DNA of 5,976 nucleotides, from positions 1 to 5,976 of the forward strand of contig CAYPHJ010000180.1 in assembly GCA_964410485.1 (NCBI GenBank), in the 5' to 3' direction. A program made the position numbers and the translations under genes. Each line of letters begins with the position of its first letter. Positions within the stretch are counted from its first letter, which is position 1. The notes beneath the pieces are model-generated. The model searched no databases. It was not told where the DNA came from and saw nothing but the letters and a program-made list of their open reading frames with translations. This DNA comes from CAYPHJ01 sp964410485 (GTDB taxonomy: Bacteria; Desulfobacterota; Binatia; UBA9968). Positions 5,905-5,976 of the stretch are shown here, in pieces.

Positions 5905-5919
5905 TGTACCAAAGGTACA
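5905..5919. promoter_or_regulatory. Inverted repeat TGTACC-AAA-GGTACA
   Basis: A perfect six-base dyad with a three-base spacer lies between the isochorismatase-like gene and the possible next start at 5929. It could be an operator half-site pair or a small hairpin; no clear -35/-10 pair surrounds it. Confidence 0.3.
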
Positions 5920-5928
5920 ACACAGTGG

Positions 5929-5976
5929 ATGAAAAATGAGCTCGCAGTGGTTCGGATCAACACCGATAAATCCCCC
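5929..5976 (+). CDS. Possible start of a downstream gene, cut by window edge
   Basis: From ATG 5929 the frame is open to the end of the window, giving MKNELAVVRINTDKSP (16 residues). It lies 77 bases after the isochorismatase-like gene on the same strand. There is no strong Shine-Dalgarno (only AGTGG), and ATG 5936 in another frame is also open, so both frame and reality are uncertain. No family can be recognised. Confidence 0.25.
   Translation, partial: MKNELAVVRINTDKSP

Noticed and set aside
5102..5923. 273-codon open frame on the minus strand
   Set aside because: It lies antisense to the isochorismatase-like gene, passes through the palindrome and repeats, and its translation shows no recognisable motif; the opposite strand carries a clear family protein.

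Overview
The window is about 6 kb of compact bacterial chromosome, moderately GC-rich by eye, from a soil- or sediment-type heterotroph. It holds five complete genes, one gene cut by the left edge and a possible gene start at the right edge. There are no RNA genes, transposases, phage genes or CRISPR repeats. The gene families are too widespread to fix the taxon. Degenerate TTCCAnnnn and GCnAAG intergenic repeats plus a DUF885 / alpha-beta hydrolase / isochorismatase gene mix remind me of environmental MAG lineages such as former Deltaproteobacteria, Acidobacteria or Rokubacteria, but this is an impression, not a result.

Left part (1-2845, all +): the C-terminal two thirds of a spermidine/diamine-type GNAT acetyltransferase, overlapped at its stop (GTGA) by a 563-residue DUF885 zinc-peptidase-like protein. 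After a 74-bp gap comes a 243-residue Mre11/SbcD-type metallophosphoesterase whose last motif is GHWN instead of GHxH. A 10-bp hairpin spans its stop codon.

Centre (2846-4254): a short convergent intergenic region rich in palindromes and GCnAAG repeats, then a minus-strand D-2-hydroxyacid dehydrogenase (317 aa) with a clear Shine-Dalgarno and a good sigma70-like promoter. A 317-bp divergent intergenic region follows.

Right part (4255-5976, +): an alpha/beta hydrolase with an intact Ser-Asp-His triad, a 145-bp spacer made of nonamer repeats, a perfect 14-bp-arm palindrome and CGAAGCGAG repeats, and an isochorismatase-family protein in which the usual catalytic cysteine position is glycine. 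A further reading frame may begin at 5929.

The dehydrogenase, hydrolase and isochorismatase-like genes are the sort found in small-molecule catabolism, but nothing in the window fixes a shared substrate. I found no convincing new multi-gene system. The best leads are the Cys-to-Gly change in the isochorismatase fold, the compound repeat element that runs up to that gene's start, and the coupling of the acetyltransferase to the DUF885 protein.
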